Shown piece after piece: positions 26,322-35,657 of a stretch of 64,000 bases of DNA (position 1 is its first letter; the number at the start of each line of letters is the position of its first letter). Below the pieces are notes generated by a model, which was not told the origin of the DNA, did not search any database, and was given only the letters and a program-made list of their open reading frames with translations. The stretch is from CAZBUB01 sp964494985 (GTDB taxonomy: Bacteria > Desulfobacterota > Desulfovibrionia > Desulfovibrionales > Desulfothermaceae). The stretch lies in NCBI GenBank assembly GCA_964494985.1, contig CAZBUB010000006.1:12914-76913 (forward strand). The letters are read 5' to 3'. Made by a program: the position numbers and the translations under genes.

Positions 26322-26843
26322 ATGGATCAATCTTTAAATCCTGTTTTTCAGGCCATATTCCAGCGCAGAAGCATCCGGAGCTTCACCTTGGATGCCTTGT
26401 CCAAGGATCAGATGTGGCTTATCCTGCAGGCCGGACAATGGGCTCCTAGCGGCTTGAACAACCAGCCCTGGCGCTTTTTGCCAGTTTGGCAGGGAGATCC
26501 CAGGCAGGAGCTGTTGGCTGAGTGTACCAAGTATGCAAGGATAATCCGTGAGGCTCAGGCCTTGATCGTGGTTTTCCTGGATCAGGACCAGGTCTATAGT
26601 CAGATCAAGGATCAACAGGCAGTCGGGGCTTGCTTGCAGAATATGCTCTTGGCTGCCCACAGCTTGGGGCTGGGCGCAGTATGGCTGGGCGAGATCCTGA
26701 ATCAGGAGGAACAGGCACTGCGAGCCATGGATGTGAATGGGGAAAGGTATAAATTGATGGCGGTGCTGGCCCTGGGCTACCCGGCGCAGGAGGGGCACTC
26801 CAAGCGCAAACCTCTGTCTGAACTATTACTGGAGGAAATGTAG
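26322..26843 (+). CDS. Nitroreductase family protein
   Basis: 173 residues from ATG 26322 with AAGGAG 6 nt upstream; a longer frame to 26259 is not needed. Nitroreductase signatures: FQRRSIRSFT (FMN phosphate), APSGLNNQPWRFLPV, and SLGLGAVWLGEI. Short form typical of anaerobes, FMN-dependent reduction of nitro or quinone-type compounds, true substrate unknown. It ends 1 bp before the metallo-hydrolase gene, so the two are translationally linked. Confidence 0.93.
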   Translation: MDQSLNPVFQAIFQRRSIRSFTLDALSKDQMWLILQAGQWAPSGLNNQPWRFLPVWQGDPRQELLAECTKYARIIREAQALIVVFLDQDQVYSQIKDQQAVGACLQNMLLAAHSLGLGAVWLGEILNQEEQALRAMDVNGERYKLMAVLALGYPAQEGHSKRKPLSELLLEEM

Positions 26844-26844
26844 T

Positions 26845-27480
26845 ATGCTAAATGTGCAGGATTTCCCTTTGGGCCCTCTGCAGACCAATTGTTTCGTGGT
26901 CTACAATCAAAACGAAGCCTTGGTGGTGGATCCAGGGGGAGAGCCGGATCCAGTCCTGGATTTTATACGGCGCAAAAATCTCAATTTAGTATTCATCTTG
27001 AACACTCACTTCCACTTTGATCACATTTTGGGCAACAGGAGTCTGCAAAAAGCCATCCAAGTGCCGATCCTGGCCAGCCCAAAGGATGATTCCCTGCTTC
27101 AGGCCCAAGTGGGAGGAGGCGGAGGCATGATGGGCTTTCCCACTGTGGAGGCCTTTGAGTACCAGGCCCTTGAGCCGGGCAGCTATACTTGGCTGGGAGA
27201 GGAGTGCCAGGTCCTGGCCACGCCAGGCCATACTCCGGGGAGTCTGTCCTTTTATTTTCCCCAAAGCTCAATGGTCTTTTCCGGGGATTTGATTTTTTCC
27301 AGATCTGTGGGCCGAACGGATTTCCCTGGGGGCAGCACCGAGGCTCTTTTGCAGTCAGTAAAGGAGAAGATATTCATTTTGCCGGAAAAGACAGTGATCT
27401 ATGCCGGCCACGGACCGCAGACCACGGTACACGAGGAAAAGCTTTTCAATCCATTTTTCCAGGAAGGCTTTTTCCTGTAA
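26845..27480 (+). CDS. Metallo-beta-lactamase fold hydrolase (glyoxalase II-like)
   Basis: 211 residues. Zinc motif THFHFDHILGN, second ligands GHTPGSLSFYF, SGDLIFSRSVGRTDFPGG (bridging Asp) and the C-terminal His in YAGHGPQTT. This short subtype lacks the C-terminal substrate domain of classical glyoxalase II and belongs to the YcbL-like group of thioester hydrolases or persulfide-handling relatives. It directly follows the nitroreductase and precedes comF by 18 bp. Confidence 0.92.
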   Translation: MLNVQDFPLGPLQTNCFVVYNQNEALVVDPGGEPDPVLDFIRRKNLNLVFILNTHFHFDHILGNRSLQKAIQVPILASPKDDSLLQAQVGGGGGMMGFPTVEAFEYQALEPGSYTWLGEECQVLATPGHTPGSLSFYFPQSSMVFSGDLIFSRSVGRTDFPGGSTEALLQSVKEKIFILPEKTVIYAGHGPQTTVHEEKLFNPFFQEGFFL

Positions 27481-27498
27481 GCACTTCTAGGCCAGGAC

Positions 27499-28275
27499 AT
27501 GTCCTTACCTGATGTGGTTCAGGGTATTTCCAGGGCAGGGGGCGTGCTGCGCGGATTGGGCAAATTCCTTGAGCTAGGCACTGCCACTCGCTGTTTGGCT
27601 TGCGGAAAGGTAATCCCTGTGCTCCAGTCCAGGGTGATGTGCTGCGAGCAGTGCCAGGCCGAGTTAAGGCTTAGAAAGAAAGGGTTTTGCCCAGGGTGTG
27701 GGCTGATCTTTACGAGTGAGCAGGAGGAACCCTATTTCTGTCTGGATTGCCGTATCAAAAGCCCTCCCTGGCAAGGATTCGGTTTTTTCCAGGCCTACAA
27801 GGGCCTGTTGCGGGAGTTGATTTTGGCCTACAAATACGAGGTCCAGCTAGGCTACAACAGCCTATTACGCCAACTCCTGCTGCAGGCTTATGAGCTGCAC
27901 CTGGCTGGGCACATTGACCGGGATGCTTTAGTGGTGCCGGTGCCCATGCATGCGCAAAGGCTTAAGCAAAGGGGATTTAATCACAGCCTGGAGTTGGCCA
28001 GGGGCCTTTGCAACCTGGGTTTGGAGATAGGGCCTGGGGCATTGCAAAGATTAAAGCCTACCAGTCCCCAAACTGGGTTGGGGAAGAGCAAGCGCTGGCA
28101 GAACCTGCAAGGGGCCTTTAAGGCCCATAAGCAGGAGGTAAGGGGCAGACAGGTGCTGCTGGTGGATGATGTATACACCACAGGAGCCACTGTGGGTCTG
28201 TGCAGCAGGGAACTGCTTCGTGCAGGGGCCAGGCAGGTGCAGGTTTTGGTCCTGGCCAGGGCGGAGATAGGCTGA
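27499..28275 (+). CDS. ComF family phosphoribosyltransferase-like protein
   Basis: 258 residues. N-terminal zinc-ribbon-like cysteines (CLACGKVIP, CCEQCQAEL, CPGCGLIF, CLDC) and a C-terminal PRTase fold with the PRPP loop VLLVDDVYTTGATVG. ComF-family proteins act in DNA uptake in competent bacteria and are found widely elsewhere with unknown substrate. Same operon as the nitroreductase and the metallo-hydrolase. Confidence 0.92.
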   Translation: MSLPDVVQGISRAGGVLRGLGKFLELGTATRCLACGKVIPVLQSRVMCCEQCQAELRLRKKGFCPGCGLIFTSEQEEPYFCLDCRIKSPPWQGFGFFQAYKGLLRELILAYKYEVQLGYNSLLRQLLLQAYELHLAGHIDRDALVVPVPMHAQRLKQRGFNHSLELARGLCNLGLEIGPGALQRLKPTSPQTGLGKSKRWQNLQGAFKAHKQEVRGRQVLLVDDVYTTGATVGLCSRELLRAGARQVQVLVLARAEIG

Positions 28276-28394
28276 TAGCAGAGCAGGGGAAATGGGTCTG
28301 GACCTTTGGGCACGCTTATGGCATTTACTTGCAAGCAATAGGCATTTGACCAGGCTGGGAGCAAAAAGCACATTGCGGTTCGGAAGGAAATATT

Positions 28395-28646
28395 TTGAAA
28401 ACCCCAGATGCAAAAGGGTGCATAGTGAGACTTGATCTGGAATACCTGCAGGGGCTGCAAGAGTATATGAGTTCTGGCAGGCTAGCAGAGGACTTTGAGC
28501 ATTCTGCAGAGGAGAGGCGCTACGAGATTCTGGAATTCCTGGAACAGCTCATGGATCTGGGGGAGCTGGCTGATGAGGTGGCCACTGGGGTCATTTTTAA
28601 AAATTCTCAGCTACAGGCCCTGTTTGGGGAGAACAGCCAGAAATAG
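28395..28646 (+). CDS. Small acidic protein, unknown
   Basis: 83 residues from TTG 28395 with GGAAGGAAA upstream. Helical and acidic (LEYLQGLQEYMSSGRLAEDF; EERRYEILEFLEQLMDLGEL). No known motif. It follows comF by about 120 bp and its end overlaps the end of rsmG by 40 bp on the opposite strand. The unusual start and lack of recognisable family make it a moderate-confidence gene. Confidence 0.5.
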   Translation: MKTPDAKGCIVRLDLEYLQGLQEYMSSGRLAEDFEHSAEERRYEILEFLEQLMDLGELADEVATGVIFKNSQLQALFGENSQK

Positions 28647-29341
28647 CGCTTAGTCCCTGTGCTCAGGGTGTACTCAGATTCCCTGGAGAGCTCCCAACCT
28701 GCAGGGGGGTGGTCAGTTGTCAGCCAAGGCCTGGAGGAGAAAACTAAAGCCAGGCCCTGGGGCTTCAGGAAAGGCTGGCAAAGACGCAGGAACTCAGGCC
28801 AGGCTGACAATGCCCGGCTCAGCATAAGATCTGCCCTATAGACATCAGGCTGCAGCTCTTGGAGCCGGCAGGACTGGACCTGGGTTCTTTTCAGTTCCAG
28901 CCTGCCCAGGACATCCTGCATGAAAATGGCCTTCTTCTGTCGAGGCTCAAGCAGCACATATGTGCCCTGGGACCAGTAGATGCGCAAGGGAATGCCCGGT
29001 AACCCTGCACCTGCACCAACATCTAGGCTTAGGCAATTCGAGTTAAACTCCAGCTCGGATAATAACCGGGCCAAATGCAGGCTGTCCACGATCAGCCCGT
29101 GCAGGATCTGTTTCCAATCTTTCAGGCCTACTAAATTAAAACGTCTATTCCATTTGAGCAGGGTGCTCAGATAAAAGGCCAGAGGGCCCAAGCATTGCTG
29201 ATGCAGGTCCTGGTAGCCAAGATGGGTATTTTGCAGTTCTTGGCGCAGCTCTTGGATGCTGGGCTCAAAATGGTGTTGTTCTTTTCGCTGGCTTTTGGGC
29301 ATGCCGGATTTAGAAGGGAAGCTGTGATTTTCAGGAAACAT
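28607..29341 (-). CDS. rsmG: 16S rRNA m7G527 methyltransferase RsmG
   Basis: 244 residues including an N-terminal extension of about 25. The family core is clear: WNRRFNLVGLKDWKQILHGL, the SAM motif LDVGAGAGLPGIPLRI, and LLEPRQKKAIFMQDV. It methylates G527 of 16S rRNA. An internal Met at residue 14 is an alternative start. The gene stands alone, divergent from fabD. Confidence 0.93.
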   Translation of the reverse strand: MFPENHSFPSKSGMPKSQRKEQHHFEPSIQELRQELQNTHLGYQDLHQQCLGPLAFYLSTLLKWNRRFNLVGLKDWKQILHGLIVDSLHLARLLSELEFNSNCLSLDVGAGAGLPGIPLRIYWSQGTYVLLEPRQKKAIFMQDVLGRLELKRTQVQSCRLQELQPDVYRADLMLSRALSAWPEFLRLCQPFLKPQGLALVFSSRPWLTTDHPPAGWELSRESEYTLSTGTKRYFWLFSPNRACS

Positions 29342-29489
29342 GTAACGTACTTGAGAGTTAAGAGTTTACACGAGATGAAGAAATCAAGGGGCTCAATCAG
29401 TATAAATGTTCACCGATTACTGTTTACCGTACTAACAACACCTTATTTAGCAAGTGGTGAAAAAGCATGGCTAATATAGGATATTCTAC

Positions 29490-30440
29490 ATGATGGAGCA
29501 AACAGCAGGCAAAACAGCAGTGCTTTTCCCGGGTCAAGGTTCCCAGGAAAAGGGTATGGGCAGGGATATTGCAGAAACCTGGCCAGAGGTTATGCAGATC
29601 TGGAAGGATGCTGAACAGGCCTCTGGGGTCGAGCTGCGTGAGATATTCTGGCAGGGTGATACTCAGGCCATGCAGGAAACCAGGTATCTGCAGCCTGCCA
29701 TGTTCGCAGCCAGCCTGGGCATCTGGCATGTTGTAGGCCCCAGACTGCAGCCAGAGTTTGCAGCTGGGCACAGCGTGGGCGAGTTTACCGCCCTGGCAGC
29801 TTCCAGTGTCTTGGAATACAAGGATTGTTTGCAGCTGGTGGTCCTGCGGGGCAGGCTGATGTCCGAGGCTGGTCAGAATCAGGCAGGGGGGATGTTGGCT
29901 GTGTTGAAGCTGGATCAGCAGACCCTGCAGCAGATCGTGGATCAGGCAGTCGAGCAGACAGGGGGGGAGCTGTGCATAGCCAACTTTAACAGTCCGCAAC
30001 AGCTGGTTCTAAGCGGCTCTCATGAAGCATTACAGGCAGCAAAGGACCTGATCAAGGCTCACAGAGGCAAGGCCATTGCCTTGCCGGTGAGCGGGGCCTT
30101 CCATTCCAGGCTGATGCAGGAGGCGGCCCAGGAGCTGGCTTCTTATATGCAAAGGCTGCAATGGCATAGCCCCAGGTTGACCCTGCACTTGAACTTTAGC
30201 GCTCGTCCAGAGCAAGATCCCCAGGCCATTGCCCGGGGGCTACAAAAACAAATGATTTCCCCGGTGCTGTGGCTGCAGTTAGTGCAAGATCAGTGGGCCA
30301 GGGGTGTCAGAAGCTGGTTTGAGTTAGGCCCCAGGGATGTGCTCAGCAAGCTGTTAAAATATTGCCTGCAGGACAAGGAGGAACCCTGGCAAGCCAGCAA
30401 GGTGGATACTTTGCAGGCAGTGCAGGAGCTCTCAGCCTAA
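29490..30440 (+). CDS. fabD: Malonyl-CoA:ACP transacylase
   Basis: 316 residues. FPGQGSQEKGMG at 13-24, nucleophile Ser95 in AAGHSVGEFTALAASS, and the partner His in SGAFHSRLM. It loads malonate onto acyl carrier protein for fatty-acid synthesis. Two adjacent Met codons open the frame (29490 or 29493). No other fab genes are adjacent; argS follows after 157 bp. Confidence 0.95.
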   Translation: MMEQTAGKTAVLFPGQGSQEKGMGRDIAETWPEVMQIWKDAEQASGVELREIFWQGDTQAMQETRYLQPAMFAASLGIWHVVGPRLQPEFAAGHSVGEFTALAASSVLEYKDCLQLVVLRGRLMSEAGQNQAGGMLAVLKLDQQTLQQIVDQAVEQTGGELCIANFNSPQQLVLSGSHEALQAAKDLIKAHRGKAIALPVSGAFHSRLMQEAAQELASYMQRLQWHSPRLTLHLNFSARPEQDPQAIARGLQKQMISPVLWLQLVQDQWARGVRSWFELGPRDVLSKLLKYCLQDKEEPWQASKVDTLQAVQELSA

Positions 30441-30597
30441 GGGCCAGGCACAAGATCAGGGTGTTTTCCAGGATTTTCAGGTTAAGGCTCCTGGTAACTA
30501 TCATGCCCTGAATAGAATAAACCAGGCATGGAAAAGTCACTGATTGCCTGACAGTTTTTCGTACTCGTTGTTCGTCCGCACAAACCGTGGAGAGGCA

Positions 30598-32247
30598 ATG
30601 CGCGCCAAGGCATATATAGAGCACAGACTTCAGGAGATATTACATACCTGGGGCTATGGCTGGCCAGAGAAAACCCAGGTGGAGCCGCCCAGGGAGGCTG
30701 GGTTCGGGGATCTGGCCAGCAATCTTGCCCTGGCCTTGGCCTCCAGGGCCGGGAAAAGGCCTAAGGATCTGGCCCAGGAAATCAAGGCCAAGATTATGCA
30801 AGATCCAGGAGAGGTGCAATGTGTGGAGGTGGCCGGGCCAGGCTTTTTGAATTTCACTCTGCGGCCCTGGTTTTGGCAGGAAGTGGCGGCTGAAGTTTTG
30901 GAGCAGGCCAGTCTCTATGGCAAAAGTGACTTGGGCCAGGGGCAAAGGGTGCTTGTAGAGTATGTTTCTGCCAACCCTACAGGTCCCTTGCATATAGGGC
31001 ACGGCAGAGGGGCGGCTGTAGGGGACAGCCTGGTCAGGATCCTGGAGTGGACTGGCTACCAGGTGCAAAGCGAGTATTATCTCAACGATGCTGGCAGGCA
31101 AATGTCCATCCTGGGTCAGTCTGTGTGGCTGCGCTATCAAGAGGTCTGCGGGCTAAAGGTCCAGCTACCAGGAGACCTATACCAGGGGGAATATATCCTG
31201 GACTTGGCCCGGGAGCTTTACCAGGCCAGGGGCAGTGAGCTTTTGCAGCTGCAGGAAGAGCAGGCCCTGCGTGTATGCAAGGAGCATGCCCTGCAGGGAA
31301 TTTTAGCCGGAATCAGACAGGATTTGGAAAAGTTCCGGGTCCAGCACCAGGGCTGGTTCCAGGAAAGCAGTTTGGAAAAGGATTTGTGGGGCACCCTGCA
31401 GGAGCTGCAGCAGGCAGGCCTGGCCTATGAGCAGGAGGGGGCATTGTGGTTTAAGAGCACGGCCTTTGGGGATGACAAAGACCGGGTGCTCAGGAAATCC
31501 AACCAGGAGCTGACCTACTTCGCCTCTGACATCGCCTATCACAGCCAGAAGTTCTCTAGAGGATTTGACTGGCTGGTGGATGTGTGGGGCGCGGACCACC
31601 ATGGGTATGTGCCCAGGATGAAGGCTGCTGTCCAGGCCCTGGGCAGAAGCCCTGAGGAGCTGCAGGTGGTGCTTATCCAATTGGTCAATCTATTAAGGGC
31701 TGGACAGCAGGTAACCATGTCCACCAGGGCAGGGGAATTCGTGACCCTGGCTCAGGTCTGTGAAGAGGTGGGAGTGGATGCCGCAAGGTTTATATTCCTA
31801 AGCAGAAAAAGCGACAGCCCTCTGGATTTTGACCTGGAGTTGCTCAAGACCCAGAGCATGGAAAATCCTGTCTATTATGTTCAATACGCCCACGCCCGGA
31901 TCTGCTCTGTGCTGCGCAAGGCCCAGGAGGCTGGGCTGCAGGAAAGGGATTTGGAGTACAATATCCAGGCCTTTTTGAATACAGAAGAAGATCTGGAGCT
32001 GCTCAAGGCACTGGAACAGTTCCCAGGGATTGTCCAAGCCGCAGCCAGGACCTTGAGCCCTCATCATATCAGCTACTATCTGTTGGAGCTGGCAGGCAAA
32101 CTGCACAGATATTATAATAGGCAGCAGATTCTTGATATGCAGCAGCCGGAACAGAGCCGGGCCAGATTGCTGCTGGTTCGGGCTGTGGCCCAGGTGCTGC
32201 AAAACGGGTTAACTCTGCTGGGGGTCGAGGCTCCTCAGGAAATGTAG
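30598..32247 (+). CDS. argS: Arginyl-tRNA synthetase
   Basis: 549 residues from ATG 30598 with GGAGAGG upstream; an in-frame TTG at 30544 is not supported. Class I signature SANPTGPLHIGHGRGAAVGD; KMSK replaced by the TMSTR type seen in many ArgS; VWGADHHGYVPRMKAA; anticodon-binding domain at the C-terminus. It begins a plus-strand run whose next enzymes consume arginine (polyamine module), which may be meaningful or accidental. Confidence 0.97.
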   Translation: MRAKAYIEHRLQEILHTWGYGWPEKTQVEPPREAGFGDLASNLALALASRAGKRPKDLAQEIKAKIMQDPGEVQCVEVAGPGFLNFTLRPWFWQEVAAEVLEQASLYGKSDLGQGQRVLVEYVSANPTGPLHIGHGRGAAVGDSLVRILEWTGYQVQSEYYLNDAGRQMSILGQSVWLRYQEVCGLKVQLPGDLYQGEYILDLARELYQARGSELLQLQEEQALRVCKEHALQGILAGIRQDLEKFRVQHQGWFQESSLEKDLWGTLQELQQAGLAYEQEGALWFKSTAFGDDKDRVLRKSNQELTYFASDIAYHSQKFSRGFDWLVDVWGADHHGYVPRMKAAVQALGRSPEELQVVLIQLVNLLRAGQQVTMSTRAGEFVTLAQVCEEVGVDAARFIFLSRKSDSPLDFDLELLKTQSMENPVYYVQYAHARICSVLRKAQEAGLQERDLEYNIQAFLNTEEDLELLKALEQFPGIVQAAARTLSPHHISYYLLELAGKLHRYYNRQQILDMQQPEQSRARLLLVRAVAQVLQNGLTLLGVEAPQEM

Positions 32248-32256
32248 CAAGCCGGC

Positions 32257-32913
32257 ATGCAAAACAAGAAGAAGCCCCCGGCTCGGGGCAAGGGCAGACA
32301 ATTCAGCTTTAAGCTTGGTACCAGCGCTCTAGTGCTCTGCATTGGCCTGGCCATGCTTATGCTGGTTTGGGCTTTTATTTTGGGTGTATTGGTGGGCCGA
32401 GGTTATTATCCAGAGGGGATGCTTGACAGCCTGGGTGCCGGAGGTGCTGCCCAAAAAAAGGAAGCTGCAGAAAACCCTGCAGGGGATGGGGAGCCCCAGG
32501 TTTTGCGACCGGAGGAGCTGGGTTTTTTTGATGCTTTGCAACAGGAGTGGGACCAGGGATTCCAGGAATTAAATCCCCGGACACAGTCAAAACCACCCCA
32601 GGCTCAGCCAGCTGAGCAGGTGCAGGAGCCAGAGACCGCGCAAGTCCAAGAAAAGGAAGCTGAGCAGGAGAGGTTCGCTTATATCTATCAGGTGGCAGCC
32701 TTCCAAAGGCAGGACCAGGCCCAGGGTTTGCAGGAGAAGCTGAATGGTGCGGGCATAGAGTCTTATATCCAGGAAGTGGACAAAGCTCACAAGCGCTGGT
32801 ACAGAGTCTACGTTTCTTATGTGGGCACCCCCCAGGAGAACCAGCAGCTGCAATCCAAGCTGCAGGACCTGGGGTTGGATAAGTCTTTTGTGCGCAGCAA
32901 AAAGCCCTTTTGA
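32257..32913 (+). CDS. SPOR-domain membrane protein
   Basis: 218 residues. A basic N-terminus, one membrane helix (about 25-47, LVLCIGLAMLMLVWAFILGV), a low-complexity Gln/Glu/Pro-rich periplasmic linker, and a C-terminal SPOR domain (about 145-215, YIYQVAAFQRQDQAQGLQEK). SPOR domains bind denuded septal peptidoglycan, so it likely sits at the division site. It starts 10 bp after argS. Confidence 0.88.
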   Translation: MQNKKKPPARGKGRQFSFKLGTSALVLCIGLAMLMLVWAFILGVLVGRGYYPEGMLDSLGAGGAAQKKEAAENPAGDGEPQVLRPEELGFFDALQQEWDQGFQELNPRTQSKPPQAQPAEQVQEPETAQVQEKEAEQERFAYIYQVAAFQRQDQAQGLQEKLNGAGIESYIQEVDKAHKRWYRVYVSYVGTPQENQQLQSKLQDLGLDKSFVRSKKPF

Positions 32914-33090
32914 GCGCCGCAGGGTGCAAGATATGCCTGACGAATGTCCAGGGTTGAGCTATTCTTTGTACAGGGCCTATAGATGCTGCCTGTGTTTTCT
33001 GGCCCAGAGTCTGTGGCTGAGCAGACGCAGCCATGGATTCTCAGGTGCGGATCCTCCGATCGCGGAGAGATTATATCAGGAGGTTTTGCC

Positions 33091-33636
33091 ATGACGTTTG
33101 TTCCCAGCGCAGCCTTTTTTACCAAGGGCATAGGTCGGCACAAAAATCAGCTGCAGTCCTTTGAGCTTGCTCTGAGGGATGCCAAGATAGAAAAGCTGAA
33201 TCTGGTCTATGTCTCCAGCATATTTCCCCCCAAATGCAAAATTATCTCAGTAGAGGAAGGCATAAGCCAGCTGCAGCCAGGCCAGATAACCTATTGCGTA
33301 ATGGCCCGCAACTCCACCAACGAAAAGGGACGCTTGGTAGGCTCTGCAGTGGGCATGGCCTTTCCTGCTGACGAGAGCCATTACGGATATATTTCCGAAC
33401 ATCACGCCTTTGGGGCTGACGAGCAGGAGATCGGAGACTTTGCTGAAGACCTGGCCTCTACTATGCTGGCCACCACCCTGGGCATAGATTTCGATCCAGA
33501 AAAGGATTATGACGAGCGCAGGGAGATTTATCTCATGAGCGGGGCCATAATTGATTCTGCATCAGCTCCCTGTGTGACCAGGGGGGTGGCTGGGCTCTGG
33601 ACCACTACCCTATCTGCAGCAGTATTTTTGCTTTAG
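33091..33636 (+). CDS. Pyruvoyl-dependent arginine decarboxylase
   Basis: 181 residues from ATG 33091, with AGGAGG upstream; the long in-frame extension to 32983 is rejected. The self-cleavage site of PvlArgDC is at Ser42-Ser43 in LNLVYVSSIFPPKCK, giving a beta chain of 42 residues and an alpha chain with an N-terminal pyruvoyl group. Downstream family text: ARNSTNEKGRLVGSAVGMAF and SEHHAFG. It decarboxylates arginine to agmatine. It leads directly to the agmatinase gene (13 bp). Confidence 0.93.
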   Translation: MTFVPSAAFFTKGIGRHKNQLQSFELALRDAKIEKLNLVYVSSIFPPKCKIISVEEGISQLQPGQITYCVMARNSTNEKGRLVGSAVGMAFPADESHYGYISEHHAFGADEQEIGDFAEDLASTMLATTLGIDFDPEKDYDERREIYLMSGAIIDSASAPCVTRGVAGLWTTTLSAAVFLL

Positions 33637-33649
33637 TCAAGGATGCAGC

Positions 33650-34531
33650 ATGTTTTTCAACTATCTGGATCTGGAACCAAGTCAAGGGCCGCCAGAAGTG
33701 TATGTGCTGCCGGTGCCTTATGAGGCTACGGTGAGTTTTCTGCCAGGGACCAGCCAAGGGCCGGAGGCGATCCTTCGGGCCAGCTATGAGATAGAGACCT
33801 GGGATGAACAATTAGGCCTGGATCTCGCTGATCTGGCGAACTTCAGGACTCTGCCTTTTTTCAGGAGCCGTGCAGCCGGACCAGAGCAGATGCTGCAGGC
33901 CCTGCAGGATTATCTGCAAAAGGAGCTGAATCCGGACCAGGATTTTCTATTGCTTCTGGGTGGGGAACATACCTTGGCTTTGGCCGGGGCCTTTTTTTAC
34001 CAGCAGGCTCATCCAGACCTGGTGGTCCTGCAGCTGGATGCCCATGCTGATTTGCGCTCCAGCTATCAAGGCAGTCCTTACTCCCACGCCAGTGTCATGT
34101 CTAGGATAATGGATTTGGGCCTGCCCCTTGCCCAGCTTGGCATCCGCAGTCTGTGCCAGGAGGAATCTCGATGCATTCAAGATGCGGGCCCTGATGAGCT
34201 CTTGACCCTGTTTTCCTGGGATCTGCCTGAGCCAGAAACTGCAGCGGACAGGCTACGCTCCTTCGTGGGCAGCAGGCCTGTGTATATCACCTTTGACACT
34301 GACGTCTTAGATCCTTCCCAGATGCCAGGTACCGGTACTCCGGAGCCAGGCGGGCTGGATTTTGCTTGGCTGCAGAGGTTCTGGCCTAGGTTCCTGCCCG
34401 GAATCAAGCTGGTGGGGATGGATTTCTGCGAGCTCCTGCCCCTGGCAGGGGCAGGAGTGGTCTCGCAGTCCCTGGCAGTGAGGTGTATCAACAGGATTTT
34501 AACTGTGTATTGGGGTGCTGCCCATGACTGA
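33650..34531 (+). CDS. speB: Agmatinase (ureohydrolase family)
   Basis: 293 residues. The full two-manganese site of the arginase/agmatinase family is present: GGEHTL, DAHADLRSSYQG, SHASVM, and TFDTDVLDPSQMPGTGTPEP. With the adjacent arginine decarboxylase the substrate is most likely agmatine, giving putrescine and urea. Its last 8 bases overlap the start of the next gene, implying coupled translation. Confidence 0.93.
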   Translation: MFFNYLDLEPSQGPPEVYVLPVPYEATVSFLPGTSQGPEAILRASYEIETWDEQLGLDLADLANFRTLPFFRSRAAGPEQMLQALQDYLQKELNPDQDFLLLLGGEHTLALAGAFFYQQAHPDLVVLQLDAHADLRSSYQGSPYSHASVMSRIMDLGLPLAQLGIRSLCQEESRCIQDAGPDELLTLFSWDLPEPETAADRLRSFVGSRPVYITFDTDVLDPSQMPGTGTPEPGGLDFAWLQRFWPRFLPGIKLVGMDFCELLPLAGAGVVSQSLAVRCINRILTVYWGAAHD

Positions 34532-35615
34532 CAGGAAGTTCTTCCGCCAGGTGAATAAGATGGTGGATCCGGATCACCTGGATCTAACCCCTCTGGACTC
34601 CCTGGATCCGGATCAGATCCAGGATTTTGACCAGCTGCTGAGCGCCATGTCCAAGACCGCTTTTGGCGGCCGCAGCCTGGGGGAAGCCCTGGATGTGCTG
34701 CAGCTCATGATAGAGGACGAGGATTGCCATGTGGTGGCCACTTTCTCCGGGGCCATGACCGTAGCCAAGATGGGCAAGTTGATCTGCAAGATGCTGGATA
34801 AGGGCTGGGTACAAAGTGTGGTCTCCACCGGGGCCCTGATGGCCCACGGGTTTATTGAGACCCTGGGCCTTAGGCACTACAAGTTCGAGCCAGAGAGGCA
34901 CAAGGATGAGCAGCTCTGCCTGGCTGGCTTAAATCGGGTTTATGATACCCTGGAGCCGGAGCTGAACTTCGTGCAGGCGGAAAAGGTGCTCTCGGCTGTC
35001 CTGGAGGAGTTCAAGCAGGAGGAGCACCTTTGCTCTTACCGGTTTTGCCAGTTGATAGGCAAGCACCTGAGTGAGCACTATCCAGGCCAGAAAGGTATCT
35101 TGAAGAGCGCTTATGAGCAGGACGTGCCAGTATATATCCCGGCCTTTACAGATTCTGAGCTGGCCCTGGATGTGGCATCCTATCTGCTCAGTCATTTTTC
35201 TGAGCTGAGCCGGGAGGAATTCGATCCCAGGATCCTGCCCTTCCAGTTCAATCCCTTTTTGGACCTTTTCCATTACACCAACCGGGCTACCCGGGCCAAG
35301 AAGCTGGGCATCTTTACCATAGGAGGCGGCGTGCCTAGGAACTGGGCCCAGCAGCTGGGACCATTCGTAGAGATGGCATTGCAGAGGATGCCAGATCTGG
35401 AATGGGAGCTGCAGCGCTTTATGTATGCAGTGCGCATCTGTCCAGAGCCCGACCATTGGGGTGGGTTGTCCGGCTGCAGCTACCAGGAGGGTGTTTCCTG
35501 GGGTAAGTTCCTGCCGCCCTCCCAAGGGGGCAGGTTTGCAGAGGTCAAGTGCGACGCTACCATTGCCTGGCCCATCCTGGTCAAGGGTCTGCAGGACAGG
35601 CTGGCCAAATCCTAA
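34524..35615 (+). CDS. Deoxyhypusine synthase-like protein, probable homospermidine-type synthase
   Basis: 363 residues from ATG 34524 (GTG 34515 is an alternative). It belongs to the deoxyhypusine synthase fold: VVATFSGAMTVAKMGKLIC, VSTGALMAHGFIETLG, VYIPAFTDSELALDVASYLL, IFTIGGGVPRNWAQQL, and the catalytic Lys of the family in GVSWGKF (Lys328). Bacteria have no eIF5A, and characterised bacterial homologues act on polyamines, for example making homospermidine from putrescine. Position after arginine decarboxylase and agmatinase supports this. The exact substrate is not provable from sequence. Confidence 0.88.
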   Translation: MTDRKFFRQVNKMVDPDHLDLTPLDSLDPDQIQDFDQLLSAMSKTAFGGRSLGEALDVLQLMIEDEDCHVVATFSGAMTVAKMGKLICKMLDKGWVQSVVSTGALMAHGFIETLGLRHYKFEPERHKDEQLCLAGLNRVYDTLEPELNFVQAEKVLSAVLEEFKQEEHLCSYRFCQLIGKHLSEHYPGQKGILKSAYEQDVPVYIPAFTDSELALDVASYLLSHFSELSREEFDPRILPFQFNPFLDLFHYTNRATRAKKLGIFTIGGGVPRNWAQQLGPFVEMALQRMPDLEWELQRFMYAVRICPEPDHWGGLSGCSYQEGVSWGKFLPPSQGGRFAEVKCDATIAWPILVKGLQDRLAKS

Positions 35616-35657
35616 GCTTGGCAATATGCAACTTCCATCAAGAGTGTAGGCAGTATT

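Noticed and set aside
29395..29480. Possible eighth, inverted copy of the repeat upstream of fabD
   Set aside because: Only the ends look similar (GTATAAATGTTCACC and GTGGTGAA); the middle does not match convincingly.
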